Of a stretch of 63,665 bases of DNA, positions 15,449 to 24,111 are shown piece after piece. The position numbers and the translations under genes are program-made. The stretch is from contig JACDGP010000014.1 in the NCBI GenBank assembly GCA_013821605.1, positions 1 to 63,665 on the forward strand. The letters run 5' to 3'. Source of the DNA: Herpetosiphonaceae bacterium. GTDB taxonomy: Bacteria; Chloroflexota; Chloroflexia; Chloroflexales; Kallotenuaceae. The notes beneath the pieces are model-generated. The model had not been told where the DNA came from. It worked only from the letters and a program-made list of their open reading frames with translations, and did not search any database. Numbering within the stretch: position 1 is the first letter of the stretch; each line of letters starts with the position of its first letter.

Positions 15449-16273
15449 CTACTTGTCCACCACCAGCACCAATGGCAGCTTATCGAATGCTTCGATCAGC
15501 AGCGGGTTGCCTGGGCGGTCGAGATACATACCGCTTGACCGGCCACCATCAAGGTTTAATGCAGCATCAAGATCGAGATCGGACTGCTTAAGCGCGGGAC
15601 CAAGCTCCGGCAACGTGAAGGTCAGCTGGTCATCGACCATCAGCAGGATGCGCCCGGTCCGGTCGCGGGCGATAACAGTCCGGCGCGACCGATCTTGGTC
15701 GGCCTGGAGCTCCGATACCGTACCGCCCGGCTGGATCAACATGGGCGTGGACTGCATGGCTTGTTGTAGTCGCTCGTCCGCATCATAGGGCTGCTGGCGC
15801 AACGAGCGCAGCTCGAACTTGCCTTGCGGATTAACCACAACCATGCCTCCAAAGCCATCGTAGCTCGTGCCTTGCACGATACCGTTGAAGATCACCAGCG
15901 CCGTCGCTCGGTAGTTTGCATCGAAATAGCCACCGTTGATCAAGGCCATCGGTTTCACGGCGTCGACCCATTGCCGCACGGTACCTGGATCCTGCCGGTC
16001 ATACGCGACACGAATATGGTAGCGCTCGGGATCGATCCGAATCGTTGAGAAGGTGCCTGTATGCTCGTTCTGTGCTAGCCGTACCGCGCGAAATTCTAAC
16101 CCTGCCGCGACCCTCTCCCAAGCCGACGCACTAGCTGTAGGCGGAGCAGATGTGACTTCGGCATACAACTGCACCGGCGTCGGTGCAGATTGCGTGAGTT
16201 GCTCAGTGGAGCATGCAGTAAACGTCGCGACGCCAAATAACCCAACGATGCACCCTCGTCCCCACCAGTGCAA
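15449..16273 (-). CDS. Phosphodiester glycosidase family lipoprotein (NAGPA/DUF2233-like)
   Basis: 274 aa from a TTG at 16273, placed eight bases after GGGAG; no in-frame ATG is better placed. The N-terminus is a lipoprotein signal with lipobox FTACS (Cys near residue 21). The core motifs ALINGGYFDANYRATALVI, GFGGMVVVN and the C-terminal ALNLDGGRSSGMYL are diagnostic of the NAGPA-like phosphodiester glycosidase fold. Members hydrolyse phosphodiester-linked sugars of envelope polymers or are linked to exopolysaccharide metabolism. It is predicted to sit on the outer face of the membrane. The substrate is unknown. Promoter TGC-TACAAT lies at 16311-16303. Confidence 0.87.
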   Translation of the reverse strand: MHWWGRGCIVGLFGVATFTACSTEQLTQSAPTPVQLYAEVTSAPPTASASAWERVAAGLEFRAVRLAQNEHTGTFSTIRIDPERYHIRVAYDRQDPGTVRQWVDAVKPMALINGGYFDANYRATALVIFNGIVQGTSYDGFGGMVVVNPQGKFELRSLRQQPYDADERLQQAMQSTPMLIQPGGTVSELQADQDRSRRTVIARDRTGRILLMVDDQLTFTLPELGPALKQSDLDLDAALNLDGGRSSGMYLDRPGNPLLIEAFDKLPLVLVVDK

Positions 16274-16302
16274 TACACCACTCCCTTACGTATGCCAAGC
16301 AG

Positions 16303-16311
16303 ATTGTAGCA
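16303..16311 (-). promoter_or_regulatory. Extended -10 promoter of phosphodiester glycosidase gene
   Basis: On the minus strand TGC-TACAAT lies about 29 bases before the TTG start, leaving a short leader that contains AAGGGAG. Confidence 0.55.
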
Positions 16312-16470
16312 TAGCCCTACGCCCGAACATTAGCGGCTGAGCAAGCCTATTTTGCTTCCGAAGGGGACAAAGGTCGAGGTTACGGTCACAATGTATAATT
16401 TATCCGCGCCGTGGCTCCCAATATTACCGACGAGCCACCTTATGCTGGAATGTTGTGCACAGATCTGCTG

Positions 16471-18015
16471 CTACCGTGCGTCGGGAAGAAGACGGTAGTC
16501 TGGGAAGTTGCCATAAAGATGCTCGTCGGGCGGTCCCTGTGTGACGGCCTGCACCAAGTATTGACCGCCGACGAAGCAGCCCTTCCATGACTGCCCCATC
16601 CCACCAAAGACCTCCTCATTGTCGCCCCGCGAACGTACAGTGTTCAGACCCACCTTAAAAGCGCGGACGTCTTGGGCGATCATCTGCCCGAGCCGAGCGT
16701 CATCGCAGGCGACCGATGCTACGAGTGAGCCATTCGAAACGTTCATCTCAGCAATCAATTCTTCAAGCCGATCCACCACTACAATGGTATCGATTGGACC
16801 AAAGGGCTCTTTATGATACAGCTCGCAATTACGTGGCACATTGAGCAGCGCGGCCGGCGCGCAGTATGCCGACACATCCTGGTCGGGCAGGAACAGCGAC
16901 TCGTCCAGCGTCCCTTCGAAGAGGCTGACAGCTCCGGCCGCAGTGGCCGCACTGCACATTGCCGTCAAGGACTCTACTTGGCTCCCGGTGATCAAAGGTC
17001 CGAAGTCGAGCGTCGGCAGGGCATCGTCCGCACTGTCGACCAGCATGGGATTGCCCCAGCGCAGCGCCTCCAGCATCGGCAGGTACATCTGGAGGAACTT
17101 GGGGAAGAGCTGGCGCTGCACGGCGAAACGTACATAGGCCGTGCAGCGCTGCTTCCCATAGTCGAAGCCACGCTTGAGTTGCGCTGCGAGCGTGGGCCAG
17201 TCGGAGAACTCCCAGATACCATACGCGTTGACACCTTCCATCTCGAGCATATAGCGCTTGTCACGGTCGTACAGACTGGCTGCGACGTCACGCCCATTTG
17301 CCCGACCACCCACAAACGCGAGGCAATCGACGTCCGGACTACGGACAAGCGCATCACCGAGCTGGCCGCCGGAGCCACTCACGAGTGACACCGGGAGACC
17401 ACAGCGCCGGGCCAGTCCCAGCGCCACGGTCAGCGCATAGAGGCCGCCGTCGGTTGGCGTCTTTGCGATCACCGCGTTGCCAACCAACGCCTGCACCAGT
17501 ACCGCGTGAACCAGCACCGAGAGTGGATAGTTCCACGAGGCGATATTGGAGATCACACCGAGCGCTTGGCGACCGGCGACCATCGACTCGATGTGGTCGA
17601 CATACCACTCCACGCCTGTGATACATCGATCAACATCTGTCATGGCCTGCTTGTGGGGCTTCCCAATCTCCCACATCAACAACCGCCCGATCAACTCGCG
17701 CTGCTGGCGCAACTGTGCCAGACAATCACGTACCTTGGCACACCGCTCATCCAGCTCCATATGGGACCATGTGTCGAACTCATGCTTAGCGAAGCGGACG
17801 GCGTGCCGAGCGGTCTCGAGATCGATCATCGGCAGGGCACCGAGCACCGTTCCATCGACGGGCGAGATCGCGGGCTTGTGATGGCCTGGATGTCCCCATT
17901 GGCCTTCGATGAGGTTCAACACATGCCCGTCGGTGCCAAAGGCTTCTGGAACAACACTCTTGGCCTGGGCGATGAGGCCGTCCCAGGCGACAACCGGAGC
18001 GATTATCTTACCCAT
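16471..18015 (-). CDS. NAD(P)-dependent aldehyde dehydrogenase
   Basis: 514 aa, ATG at 18015 with AAGGA upstream. Catalytic Cys291 lies in GKQRCTAYVRF, the general-base Glu in LEMEGVNAYG and the oxyanion Asn in ISNIASWNYPLSVLVHA. SGSGGQLGDAL marks the cofactor-binding region and KEPFGPIDTIVVVD the ALDH C-terminal signature. It oxidises an aldehyde to the acid; the substrate cannot be read from sequence. GGRANG in place of the usual FTGS motif and the unusual Gly/Met-rich C-terminus (VFGGMGQSWKG) suggest a non-classical subfamily. It lies downstream of citrate synthase on the same strand but has its own promoter with a striking inverted repeat, so it is probably inducible. Confidence 0.93.
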   Translation of the reverse strand: MGKIIAPVVAWDGLIAQAKSVVPEAFGTDGHVLNLIEGQWGHPGHHKPAISPVDGTVLGALPMIDLETARHAVRFAKHEFDTWSHMELDERCAKVRDCLAQLRQQRELIGRLLMWEIGKPHKQAMTDVDRCITGVEWYVDHIESMVAGRQALGVISNIASWNYPLSVLVHAVLVQALVGNAVIAKTPTDGGLYALTVALGLARRCGLPVSLVSGSGGQLGDALVRSPDVDCLAFVGGRANGRDVAASLYDRDKRYMLEMEGVNAYGIWEFSDWPTLAAQLKRGFDYGKQRCTAYVRFAVQRQLFPKFLQMYLPMLEALRWGNPMLVDSADDALPTLDFGPLITGSQVESLTAMCSAATAAGAVSLFEGTLDESLFLPDQDVSAYCAPAALLNVPRNCELYHKEPFGPIDTIVVVDRLEELIAEMNVSNGSLVASVACDDARLGQMIAQDVRAFKVGLNTVRSRGDNEEVFGGMGQSWKGCFVGGQYLVQAVTQGPPDEHLYGNFPDYRLLPDAR

Positions 18016-18104
18016 CACTGTGTCCTTATGCTGATCACGTTCGCCGTTACCGGTGAGCAGGTGTCTTCCTGGGTGAGAATGATCTGGGCGATCTGGATAC
18101 AGGA

Positions 18105-18152
18105 ATGGTATACCATAGGCATAAAGTCAGCGTCAAGATGCTGACTTTATGC
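18105..18152 (-). promoter_or_regulatory. Aldehyde dehydrogenase promoter overlapped by a 13-bp inverted repeat
   Basis: Minus-strand -35 TTGACG (18136-18131) and -10 TATACC (18112-18107) are spaced by 18 bp. A perfect 13-bp inverted repeat, GCATAAAGTCAGC (18119 onward is GCATA in plus sense from the adjacent base) and its complement ending near 18152, brackets the -35 box with an 8-bp centre. A further half-site, GCAAAGTCAG, lies at about 18161-18170. The -10 box is inside a 12-bp palindrome (ATGGTATACCAT, 18105-18116). This is strong evidence for a repressor or activator site; the regulator is not identified. Confidence 0.75.
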
Positions 18153-18216
18153 AAAGCTTGTGCAAAGTCAGTAGCAAGGTATGCAGGGCGCGGGCAGGCC
18201 CTGCCACTATACGCGG

Positions 18217-19362
18217 CTATCGTTCGGTAAGGGGGACCCACTGGCGGTCACGGGGGCCGTGGTAGATCGATTGCGGGCGAATGATGCGATGGAGCGCTTG
18301 CTGCTCGAAACAGTGGGCGATCCAGCCGACGACGCGACTGATGGCAAAGGTGGGGGTGAAGAGTTCGGTTGGAAGGTCGAGACCATGGAGCAGGAGCGCG
18401 GTATAAAACTCGACGTTGGTTTGGAGGTTGCGGCCGGGCTTATGCTCCGCCAGCAGGGCGACGGCACGCTCTTCGACAGCCTTGGCGAGGGTATACAGCT
18501 GCATGTCGCCGGCGGCTTGGTACATGTGCTCGGCAGCAACTGCGAGGACGTCGGCACGCGGATCGCGTACGCGGTAGACGCGGTGGCCGAAGCCCATGAG
18601 GCGCTCACCAGTTGCTAACTTTTGACGTAAGACCCGGTCGATGCTGGCGACTTCGCCAATCTCGAAGACCATGTCGAGGGCCGGGCCGGGTGCGCCGCCA
18701 TGGAGCGGGCCTTTGAGCGCGCCGATAGCACCGGTTATCGCTGATACGAGATCGGAGCCGGTAGCGATGATCACACGCGCGGTGAAGGTTGAGGCATTCA
18801 GGCCATGGTCAACCACTGTGTTGAGATAGGTCTCCAGGCCACGGGTACGCTCGGGATGGGGTATTTCGCCGGTGAGCATGTATAAGAAATTGGCGGCATG
18901 ATCTAATTGCGGATCAGGATCGACGAGCGGATCGCCGTGCAGGAGACGCCAGTAGGCGGCGATGATCGTCGGGAAACGGGCGACAACGGCGTTCGCTGTG
19001 GCTTGAGCATCCGAGACGACCAGACCAGGAGCCGGTAAGCTGAGGGTCCCGGCGGCCATGCGGAGCGCATCCATGGGCGGGATGCTTTCCATAGCGGCGG
19101 CATGCAGAAGTTCCAGCGTGGCCGGCGGCAGTGCGCGGGCAGCTTGTAGCTCGTGGCGAAAAGCAGCTAATCGGTCTATATCGGGCAAGGTATCGTGCCA
19201 GAGCAGGTAGACAGTTTCCTCAAAGGAGGCCTTGGGAGCAAGCGTTTCGACCGGAAAGCCGGCAATTAGGAGTTCACCGTGCTGGCCGTCAACGCTGCTT
19301 AAACGCGTGTCGGCGGCAACGACACCTTCCAGGCCGGGATTAACCTCTGTGGTATTGAGCAT
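18217..19362 (-). CDS. Citrate synthase (or 2-methylcitrate synthase)
   Basis: 381 aa, ATG at 19362 with AGGAA upstream. It has the normal length for type II prokaryotic citrate synthases. Conserved sites: VDHGLNASTF, the catalytic His in KGPLHGGAPG, the second His in MGFGHRVYRVRDPRA, and NVEFYTALLL, where the catalytic acid is Glu in place of the usual Asp, as I recall for one bacterial subfamily. C-terminal FTPTFAISRVVGWIAHCFEQ is typical. It condenses oxaloacetate with acetyl-CoA (citrate) or propionyl-CoA (methylcitrate). A consensus promoter and an operator-like palindrome are shared with the divergent, DNA-binding citrate synthase homologue. Confidence 0.92.
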   Translation of the reverse strand: MLNTTEVNPGLEGVVAADTRLSSVDGQHGELLIAGFPVETLAPKASFEETVYLLWHDTLPDIDRLAAFRHELQAARALPPATLELLHAAAMESIPPMDALRMAAGTLSLPAPGLVVSDAQATANAVVARFPTIIAAYWRLLHGDPLVDPDPQLDHAANFLYMLTGEIPHPERTRGLETYLNTVVDHGLNASTFTARVIIATGSDLVSAITGAIGALKGPLHGGAPGPALDMVFEIGEVASIDRVLRQKLATGERLMGFGHRVYRVRDPRADVLAVAAEHMYQAAGDMQLYTLAKAVEERAVALLAEHKPGRNLQTNVEFYTALLLHGLDLPTELFTPTFAISRVVGWIAHCFEQQALHRIIRPQSIYHGPRDRQWVPLTER

Positions 19363-19388
19363 CGCCGTGTTCCTCTTATTTGGGTATG

Positions 19389-19435
19389 AATATAGGCTTG
19401 TTCAGATGCATTGTCAATGTTGATTACTCAATCAA
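19389..19435 (-). promoter_or_regulatory. Divergent citrate synthase promoter region with palindromic operator
   Basis: The minus-strand promoter is near consensus: TTGACA (19417-19412), 17-bp spacer, TATATT (19394-19389). Directly upstream, TTGATT-ACTC-AATCAA (19420-19435) is a perfect 6-bp inverted repeat, extending imperfectly to 9 bp. It can cover both this promoter and one firing toward the plus-strand gene. The HTH-fused citrate synthase homologue encoded next door is the obvious candidate to bind it. Confidence 0.7.
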
Positions 19436-19467
19436 TATATTGTATGCTCCATTCAAGGAGTACAGCA

Positions 19468-20697
19468 GTGGCTAAAGGGCAGTTTCTTTCGGCGCGCGAG
19501 GCAGCGGCGGAGTTGGGGATCACATTGCCGACGTTGTATGCTTATGTGAGTCGCGGGCTGATTCATTCGCACACTCTGGATATTAAACAGCGGACTCGGC
19601 ACTATGCACGAGAGGATGTGGAGCAACTCAAGGCGCGCCAGGAGGCTCGCCGTAGCCCAACCAAGCTGGTCGAAACGGCGCTGCAGTGGGGCACGCCGGT
19701 GATGGACTCGGCGATTACGTTGATTGAGGATGGCAGGCTTTATTACCGGGGATGCGATGCCGTCGAACTGGCGCAACAGCACTCGGTCGAGTATGTTGCC
19801 AGTTTGCTGTGGACGGGCGACGGCGACACTGCACAAGCATTGTTTCGTTTGCCGGTCCCGCCACTCACCCCGCAGGTGCAAGCGGTACAGGCGCAGTTAC
19901 GGGGTATGTTGCCGGTCGAGCGCTTGATGGCGCTGCTGCCAGTCATGGGGAGCCAGGATCTGTTGGCATATGATCTACGACCACAAGCAGTCGTTCAAAC
20001 CGGCGCACGGCTTTTGCCGCAGTTGGCGATGATTGTGAGTGACGGGCCATTTGTTGATGACGTTGCCACGACGTTGCAGCATCGTTGGTGTGGCGATGAT
20101 CCATACGCACGTGAATTATTGAAGATGGCATTGATCGTATGTACTGATCACGAGTTGAATGTTTCGGCATTTACGGCCCGCTGCGTTGCGTCGGCGGGGG
20201 CGACGCCATACGGGGCGGTGATCGGCGGCTTAGCGGCGTTGCAGGGGATCAAGCATGGTGGGTATACGGAGCGCGTAGCAGCATTTTTGCGCGAACTCCA
20301 TACCGTAAGCGAGGTGCGGCCGGCTGTAGTGGAGCGGATCAAACGGGGCGAGGAGATCCCAGGGTTCGGACAACGCTTGTATCCGGCGGGCGATCCACGG
20401 GCGCGTCTGTTGTTCCAATGGTTGCACGAACATTATGCGGCTGCGCCAGCCCTGCAGATCGCAACTGCGGTGATCGCGGAGGCCGAAGCACTCCAACATG
20501 AGCCGCCGACGATCGATTTTGCACTCGCAACCCTGGCGGCGGTACTCCGCTTGCCAGTAGGTGCCGGAATCGCACTATTCGCGGTGGGGCGGAGCATCGG
20601 GTGGATTGGACATGCCATTGAGCAATACCAAACGCAGCAGTTGATTCGACCGCGGGCACGATATGTTGGCGAAGCACCAAGGCAACAACTGGAATAA
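19468..20697 (+). CDS. Citrate synthase-like protein with N-terminal DNA-binding domain
   Basis: 409 aa from the GTG at 19468, seven bases after AAGGAG; earlier in-frame codons lack a ribosome site. Residues 5-60 form a MerR/excisionase-like helix-turn-helix (LSAREAAAELGITLPTLYAY, then VSRGL). The rest is a citrate synthase fold: TDHELNVSAFTARCV, the His in GIKHGGYTERV and GFGQRLYPAGDPRA. In that last motif the second catalytic His is Gln. A catalytic-type Asp may remain in TIDFALATLAAVL. I infer a regulator that senses a citrate-synthase ligand (acetyl-CoA, oxaloacetate or citrate) and acts on the divergent true citrate synthase gene. Residual enzyme activity is possible but doubtful. Confidence 0.88.
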   Translation: MAKGQFLSAREAAAELGITLPTLYAYVSRGLIHSHTLDIKQRTRHYAREDVEQLKARQEARRSPTKLVETALQWGTPVMDSAITLIEDGRLYYRGCDAVELAQQHSVEYVASLLWTGDGDTAQALFRLPVPPLTPQVQAVQAQLRGMLPVERLMALLPVMGSQDLLAYDLRPQAVVQTGARLLPQLAMIVSDGPFVDDVATTLQHRWCGDDPYARELLKMALIVCTDHELNVSAFTARCVASAGATPYGAVIGGLAALQGIKHGGYTERVAAFLRELHTVSEVRPAVVERIKRGEEIPGFGQRLYPAGDPRARLLFQWLHEHYAAAPALQIATAVIAEAEALQHEPPTIDFALATLAAVLRLPVGAGIALFAVGRSIGWIGHAIEQYQTQQLIRPRARYVGEAPRQQLE

Positions 20698-20709
20698 CAG
20701 TGGAGCAGT

Positions 20710-21816
20710 TTAGGCCGACGGTGGTAGCTCAATAGGATGGGGCGCGGGCGATAGCTCCACGGCCACGTACATACGATCCGAGGACCAAGGCGCGGGCGGT
20801 GCCATTGTCAGGCGGGCCAGCGCCAGCAGCACATGGTCATAGTTAACGCGCCAGCCCATGAAATCGCGCCAGCATTGGTCACGATTGGGCTTAAGGGGCA
20901 GGCCGGCCGTGCTTAAGCGGTCATAGGCTGCATCGTATTCGGCGCGGGTTATGCTGATCGGATCCTCTGGCTTGGGATTGGTGGGATAGTGGATGTTGTA
21001 CAGGTCGGCAATGCTACGGAGCGCAACATAGCCGGCACGCACGCAGAGCTCGGCCTGGGCATCGCGCGGCGCATCAATCGTTGACGCATAAAGGGCCGCC
21101 GCATCAAGGACGGCACCCGAAGCTGTGACCCAGGAGTGGCGGGGTTGCGGCGAGCGAAAGAAGGCCAAGGCTGCCAGTGAGGTATGGCTTTCGGAGATGT
21201 CGGCAAACCAGGCCTCCCACGTTGTCCAAACATGAAGAAGACGATCAAAGCCCTGGATACGATGGAAGCGCCCAAGCATTTCGACAGCGGAAGGCGGGCT
21301 GCCGGCGCGTACTTCGAGTAGGGTCACCGCTGCCTCACGGCGGGCGAAGGCACTATACATGGTGGGCAGGTAGGCAATCAGCAGCGCGACCAGGACTAGC
21401 CCAATGATGGCCTCTGAAAAGGCGACGAGCGTCGTTGGTAAGTCAACGAGCGGAGCGAAGCCTAGCGTAAGGAGCGACGAGCCGCTGGTCGAAAAAGCGA
21501 CGCGCCATGAGCCGACACCGATGGCCCAAAACATCGCCGTATAGCCCGCCAACACACAACATAGCCACACAAGGAGCAGCACCAGCAGACTGACCGGGGC
21601 ATAGAGCGCCATAATGGCGTCGCGCCCCTCGTACGAAGCATACAAACTGGTGCGCAGGTTAAACAACCAGCGGGTGGTGAGAAAGACTTTGCGTGTTAGG
21701 CGGTCCGTGGTGCTCCGCGGCAACACAAAGGTCCGGATGGTCGACATCATGGTTAAGTAGACCGCCACCAAGCCGAAGACGAACACCACGATCCTCGCGA
21801 GAGTCATGTAGGGCAT
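20710..21816 (-). CDS. Membrane protein resembling a two-helix ion channel
   Basis: 368 aa from the ATG at 21816 (MPYMTLARIVVFV). An upstream ATG at 21894 would add 26 polar residues, and a TATCAT box lies between them, so the shorter form is preferred. Membrane helices lie at about residues 8-28, 72-95 and 135-160. Between the last two, FSTSGSSLLTLGFAPLVD looks like a pore helix and filter, but TLGFA replaces TVGYG. A long soluble helical domain (about 170-368) follows. It may be a channel-like or channel-derived protein with altered selectivity. The regulatory C-terminus has no recognisable RCK motif. Confidence 0.7.
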   Translation of the reverse strand: MPYMTLARIVVFVFGLVAVYLTMMSTIRTFVLPRSTTDRLTRKVFLTTRWLFNLRTSLYASYEGRDAIMALYAPVSLLVLLLVWLCCVLAGYTAMFWAIGVGSWRVAFSTSGSSLLTLGFAPLVDLPTTLVAFSEAIIGLVLVALLIAYLPTMYSAFARREAAVTLLEVRAGSPPSAVEMLGRFHRIQGFDRLLHVWTTWEAWFADISESHTSLAALAFFRSPQPRHSWVTASGAVLDAAALYASTIDAPRDAQAELCVRAGYVALRSIADLYNIHYPTNPKPEDPISITRAEYDAAYDRLSTAGLPLKPNRDQCWRDFMGWRVNYDHVLLALARLTMAPPAPWSSDRMYVAVELSPAPHPIELPPSA

Positions 21817-21986
21817 CTTTTTTCCAAACACTCCAAAGCTTCCTGACCTTTCTATGATACCTGCTTCTGCGCCCCGGCGTAGCCGGTTGAGCATGTTCGA
21901 TCAAAGGTTAATCAATGCTTAAGCCCCGTATAACATCAGGCCAGTATCGTGTCAGGCAATTACCCCAACAAGGAGGCTTCACCATC

Positions 21987-23357
21987 ATGCGACAGCTCGT
22001 AAGGCGATCTATCCAGCTTGGAGTCGTGTTGGCAGTCCTGGCTATGTTGCTCGTACCGGCCTTTGGTCCATCCACGGTACGCGCTGATACGCAGCCGCCG
22101 TTTGTCACCCTCGCTGGCCGGGCCGTGCTCCCGGCAGATACCTTTGCTCCAGGTCCACCGTCAGGCTTCGCCATAACCGGCAATACTTTTGGGCGCAAGG
22201 TACCCTTTCCAAACCAGCCGGTCCAGGGCTTCAGTGCCATTCTCCCCAAATGGAACGGCAACTATCTCGCGATGGTTGACAATGGCTTTGGGGCCAAAGC
22301 CAATAGCGCAGACTCGCGCCTGCGTTGGTACGAGGTCCAGCCTAATTTCGCGACGGGTGCAGTCAAGGTGATCGGCTACAGCGAGCTCTACGATCCCAAT
22401 CATTTGGCCGGCTTCCCGATTGTGAACGAAACCCTGGACCGCGTCCTCACCGGTGCCGATTTCGACCTCGAGTCCTTCCGCCAGATGCCGGATGGCACCT
22501 TCTGGTTTGGCGAGGAGTTTGGGCCGTTCCTGTTGCACACCGACATCACCGGCAAATTGATCGACCGTCCCATTCCACTGCCTATACCTGCTCCCTTGGT
22601 CCCGTTTGCCAAAGGGTTACCCTATGTCCAGTCCCCGGATAACCCCGCGTTTACCGGCTTATCCAATCAGGATGCACGTAGGGTTGCTGCTAATCTGCCG
22701 AGCAGCCGTGGCTTCGAAGGTATGGCGATGAACCTCAGTGCCACCAAGCTCTACCCGCTCTTAGAAGGGGCGTTGGTGAACGACCCGGTGCGCACACGTC
22801 TGCTGATGGAGGAGTTTGACATCGCGACCAAGCACTACACCGGACGGTTCTGGTTCTACCCGATGAGTGATGCGGGCAACTCGATCGGTGACATGACAGC
22901 GATCAACGATCACGAGATGTTGGTGATCGAGCGCGACCAGGGGCAAGGCAACGATGCCCACTTCAAGCGTGTGTATAAAGTTGATCTCAATAACGTCCAA
23001 CCCGACGGTACGCTCCCGAAGGAACTGGTCGTTGATTTGATGGCCATTACGGATACCCAGGGGATCACGCATCCTGAGCCGGGTGCCATCGGCCTCGGAC
23101 ACATCTTTACCTTCCCATTCGTCACCATTGAGGATATCTATCCGGTCGATGCGAGCACCCTGCTCGTCGTCAACGACAACAACTATCCATTCAGCTCCGG
23201 CCGGCGCCCTGGAAAAGATCTTGATGACAACGAGTTTATTTTGTTGCATCTGCCCACGCCACTGAATCTCGGGACAGGTCCTTGTGGCGCGCGGCAAGAT
23301 TGTAGTGGGCTGGTTGCGCAGCAAACGCAGATGATGCATCGCATGAGCGGGCGCTAA
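21987..23357 (+). CDS. Secreted phytase-like esterase domain protein
   Basis: 456 aa from the ATG at 21987, ten bases after AAGGAGG. The signal peptide (RQLVRRS, then a hydrophobic segment ending AFGPSTVRADT) indicates export. The mature part has the phytase-like esterase fold motifs: FSAILPKWNGNYLAMVDNG, GADFDLESFRQMPDGTFW, EEFGPFLLHTD, GFEGMAMN and LVVNDNNYPFSSGR. Family members are beta-propeller proteins, often calcium-binding, annotated as esterase-like activity of phytase. Substrate is unknown. The region after the gene holds a hairpin and the kinase relic on the other strand. Confidence 0.88.
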   Translation: MRQLVRRSIQLGVVLAVLAMLLVPAFGPSTVRADTQPPFVTLAGRAVLPADTFAPGPPSGFAITGNTFGRKVPFPNQPVQGFSAILPKWNGNYLAMVDNGFGAKANSADSRLRWYEVQPNFATGAVKVIGYSELYDPNHLAGFPIVNETLDRVLTGADFDLESFRQMPDGTFWFGEEFGPFLLHTDITGKLIDRPIPLPIPAPLVPFAKGLPYVQSPDNPAFTGLSNQDARRVAANLPSSRGFEGMAMNLSATKLYPLLEGALVNDPVRTRLLMEEFDIATKHYTGRFWFYPMSDAGNSIGDMTAINDHEMLVIERDQGQGNDAHFKRVYKVDLNNVQPDGTLPKELVVDLMAITDTQGITHPEPGAIGLGHIFTFPFVTIEDIYPVDASTLLVVNDNNYPFSSGRRPGKDLDDNEFILLHLPTPLNLGTGPCGARQDCSGLVAQQTQMMHRMSGR

Positions 23358-23377
23358 CGCGAAAGGTGCGGGTCGGC

Positions 23378-23406
23378 GGCAGGCTCCCTAGGCTAGGGAG
23401 CTTGCC
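23378..23406 (+). terminator. Hairpin after the phytase-like gene
   Basis: GGCAGGCTCCC (23378-23388) pairs with GGGAGCTTGCC (23396-23406, one G-T) around a 7-nt loop. No T-run follows, so it may be a weak or bidirectional terminator between convergent genes. Confidence 0.45.
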
Positions 23407-24111
23407 GGCAGCGGTAGCCAAGCACTGAATTGCGCTCCGCCGGTTTCCCAATTTGTGGCACTAAGTTCGCCACCATGCGCGCGCAGGGCACGTCGGGCAA
23501 TCGCTAATCCTAACCCTGCCCCGCCTGTTTGCCGGTTCCGCTAGACCTCGCCACGGTAAAGCGGATCGAACAAATACGGCATGTCCGCCGGAGCGATCCC
23601 TGGCCCACTATCGGTGACGGAGAAGACAACCCGATTCGGTTCGCAGTGCCAGTCCACGAGGATGGCGCCGCTCCGTGGCGTATGGCGGAGCGCATTGTCC
23701 AGCAGGTTCTCGACCACCCGCCTCAGCAGATGTTCGTCACCGACCGGCATACACGATGTACTGGGAGCGTTGAGTGTTAATGTCACACCTTTCGTAGCGG
23801 CTTGATCTTGCAGACCATCAAGGGCACGGTGTAACAAGAGGCCAAGATCCAGCGGGGCACGGCAGAGGGTAGGCTCCAAATATTCTAATTTGGTGAAGGC
23901 AAACAGATCAGCAACCAAGCGCTCAAGTTGATCGGCTTTCTCGCGGCAGACGGCGACGTAGTGGGCAGCCTGCGCGGGTGAGGTGGCCAGTCCCTGCTCC
24001 AGCCCCACCAGATAGCCACGGAGGGCAAATAAGGGCGTACGTAGATCGTGAGCAATCGCGCCGATGAAGAAGCGCCGTTCCGCTTCCAAAGCAGCCTGCT
24101 GCGAGATCGAT
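23388..24111 (-). pseudogene. Histidine kinase relic (truncated 5' end and internal stop)
   Basis: The minus frame contains a HisKA domain (FFIGAIAHDLRTPLFALRG) and most of a HATPase domain (N box VVENLLDNALRHTP, G1 VTDSGPGIAP). A TAG at 23543-23541 interrupts it just after FDPLYRGEV. The same frame continues past the stop with RNRQTGGAGLGLAIARRAL (the G2 box), then ELSATNWETGGAQFSAWLPL and a natural stop at 23388. So one nonsense codon splits the ATP-binding domain. Upstream of about 24111 the kinase homology ends and an unrelated gene fragment in the opposite direction begins: the sensor and membrane part is gone. No partner response regulator is adjacent. Confidence 0.85.

Noticed and set aside
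15104-15591. Overlapping plus-strand frames in the relic region
   Set aside because: They are composition artefacts opposite the secreted-protein relic and the phosphodiester glycosidase; no motif or ribosome site.
18217-19362. Glu at the usual catalytic Asp (NVEFY) as evidence of an inactive citrate synthase
   Set aside because: I recall this residue in a subfamily of bacterial citrate synthases, and both catalytic His residues are intact, so it is likely active.
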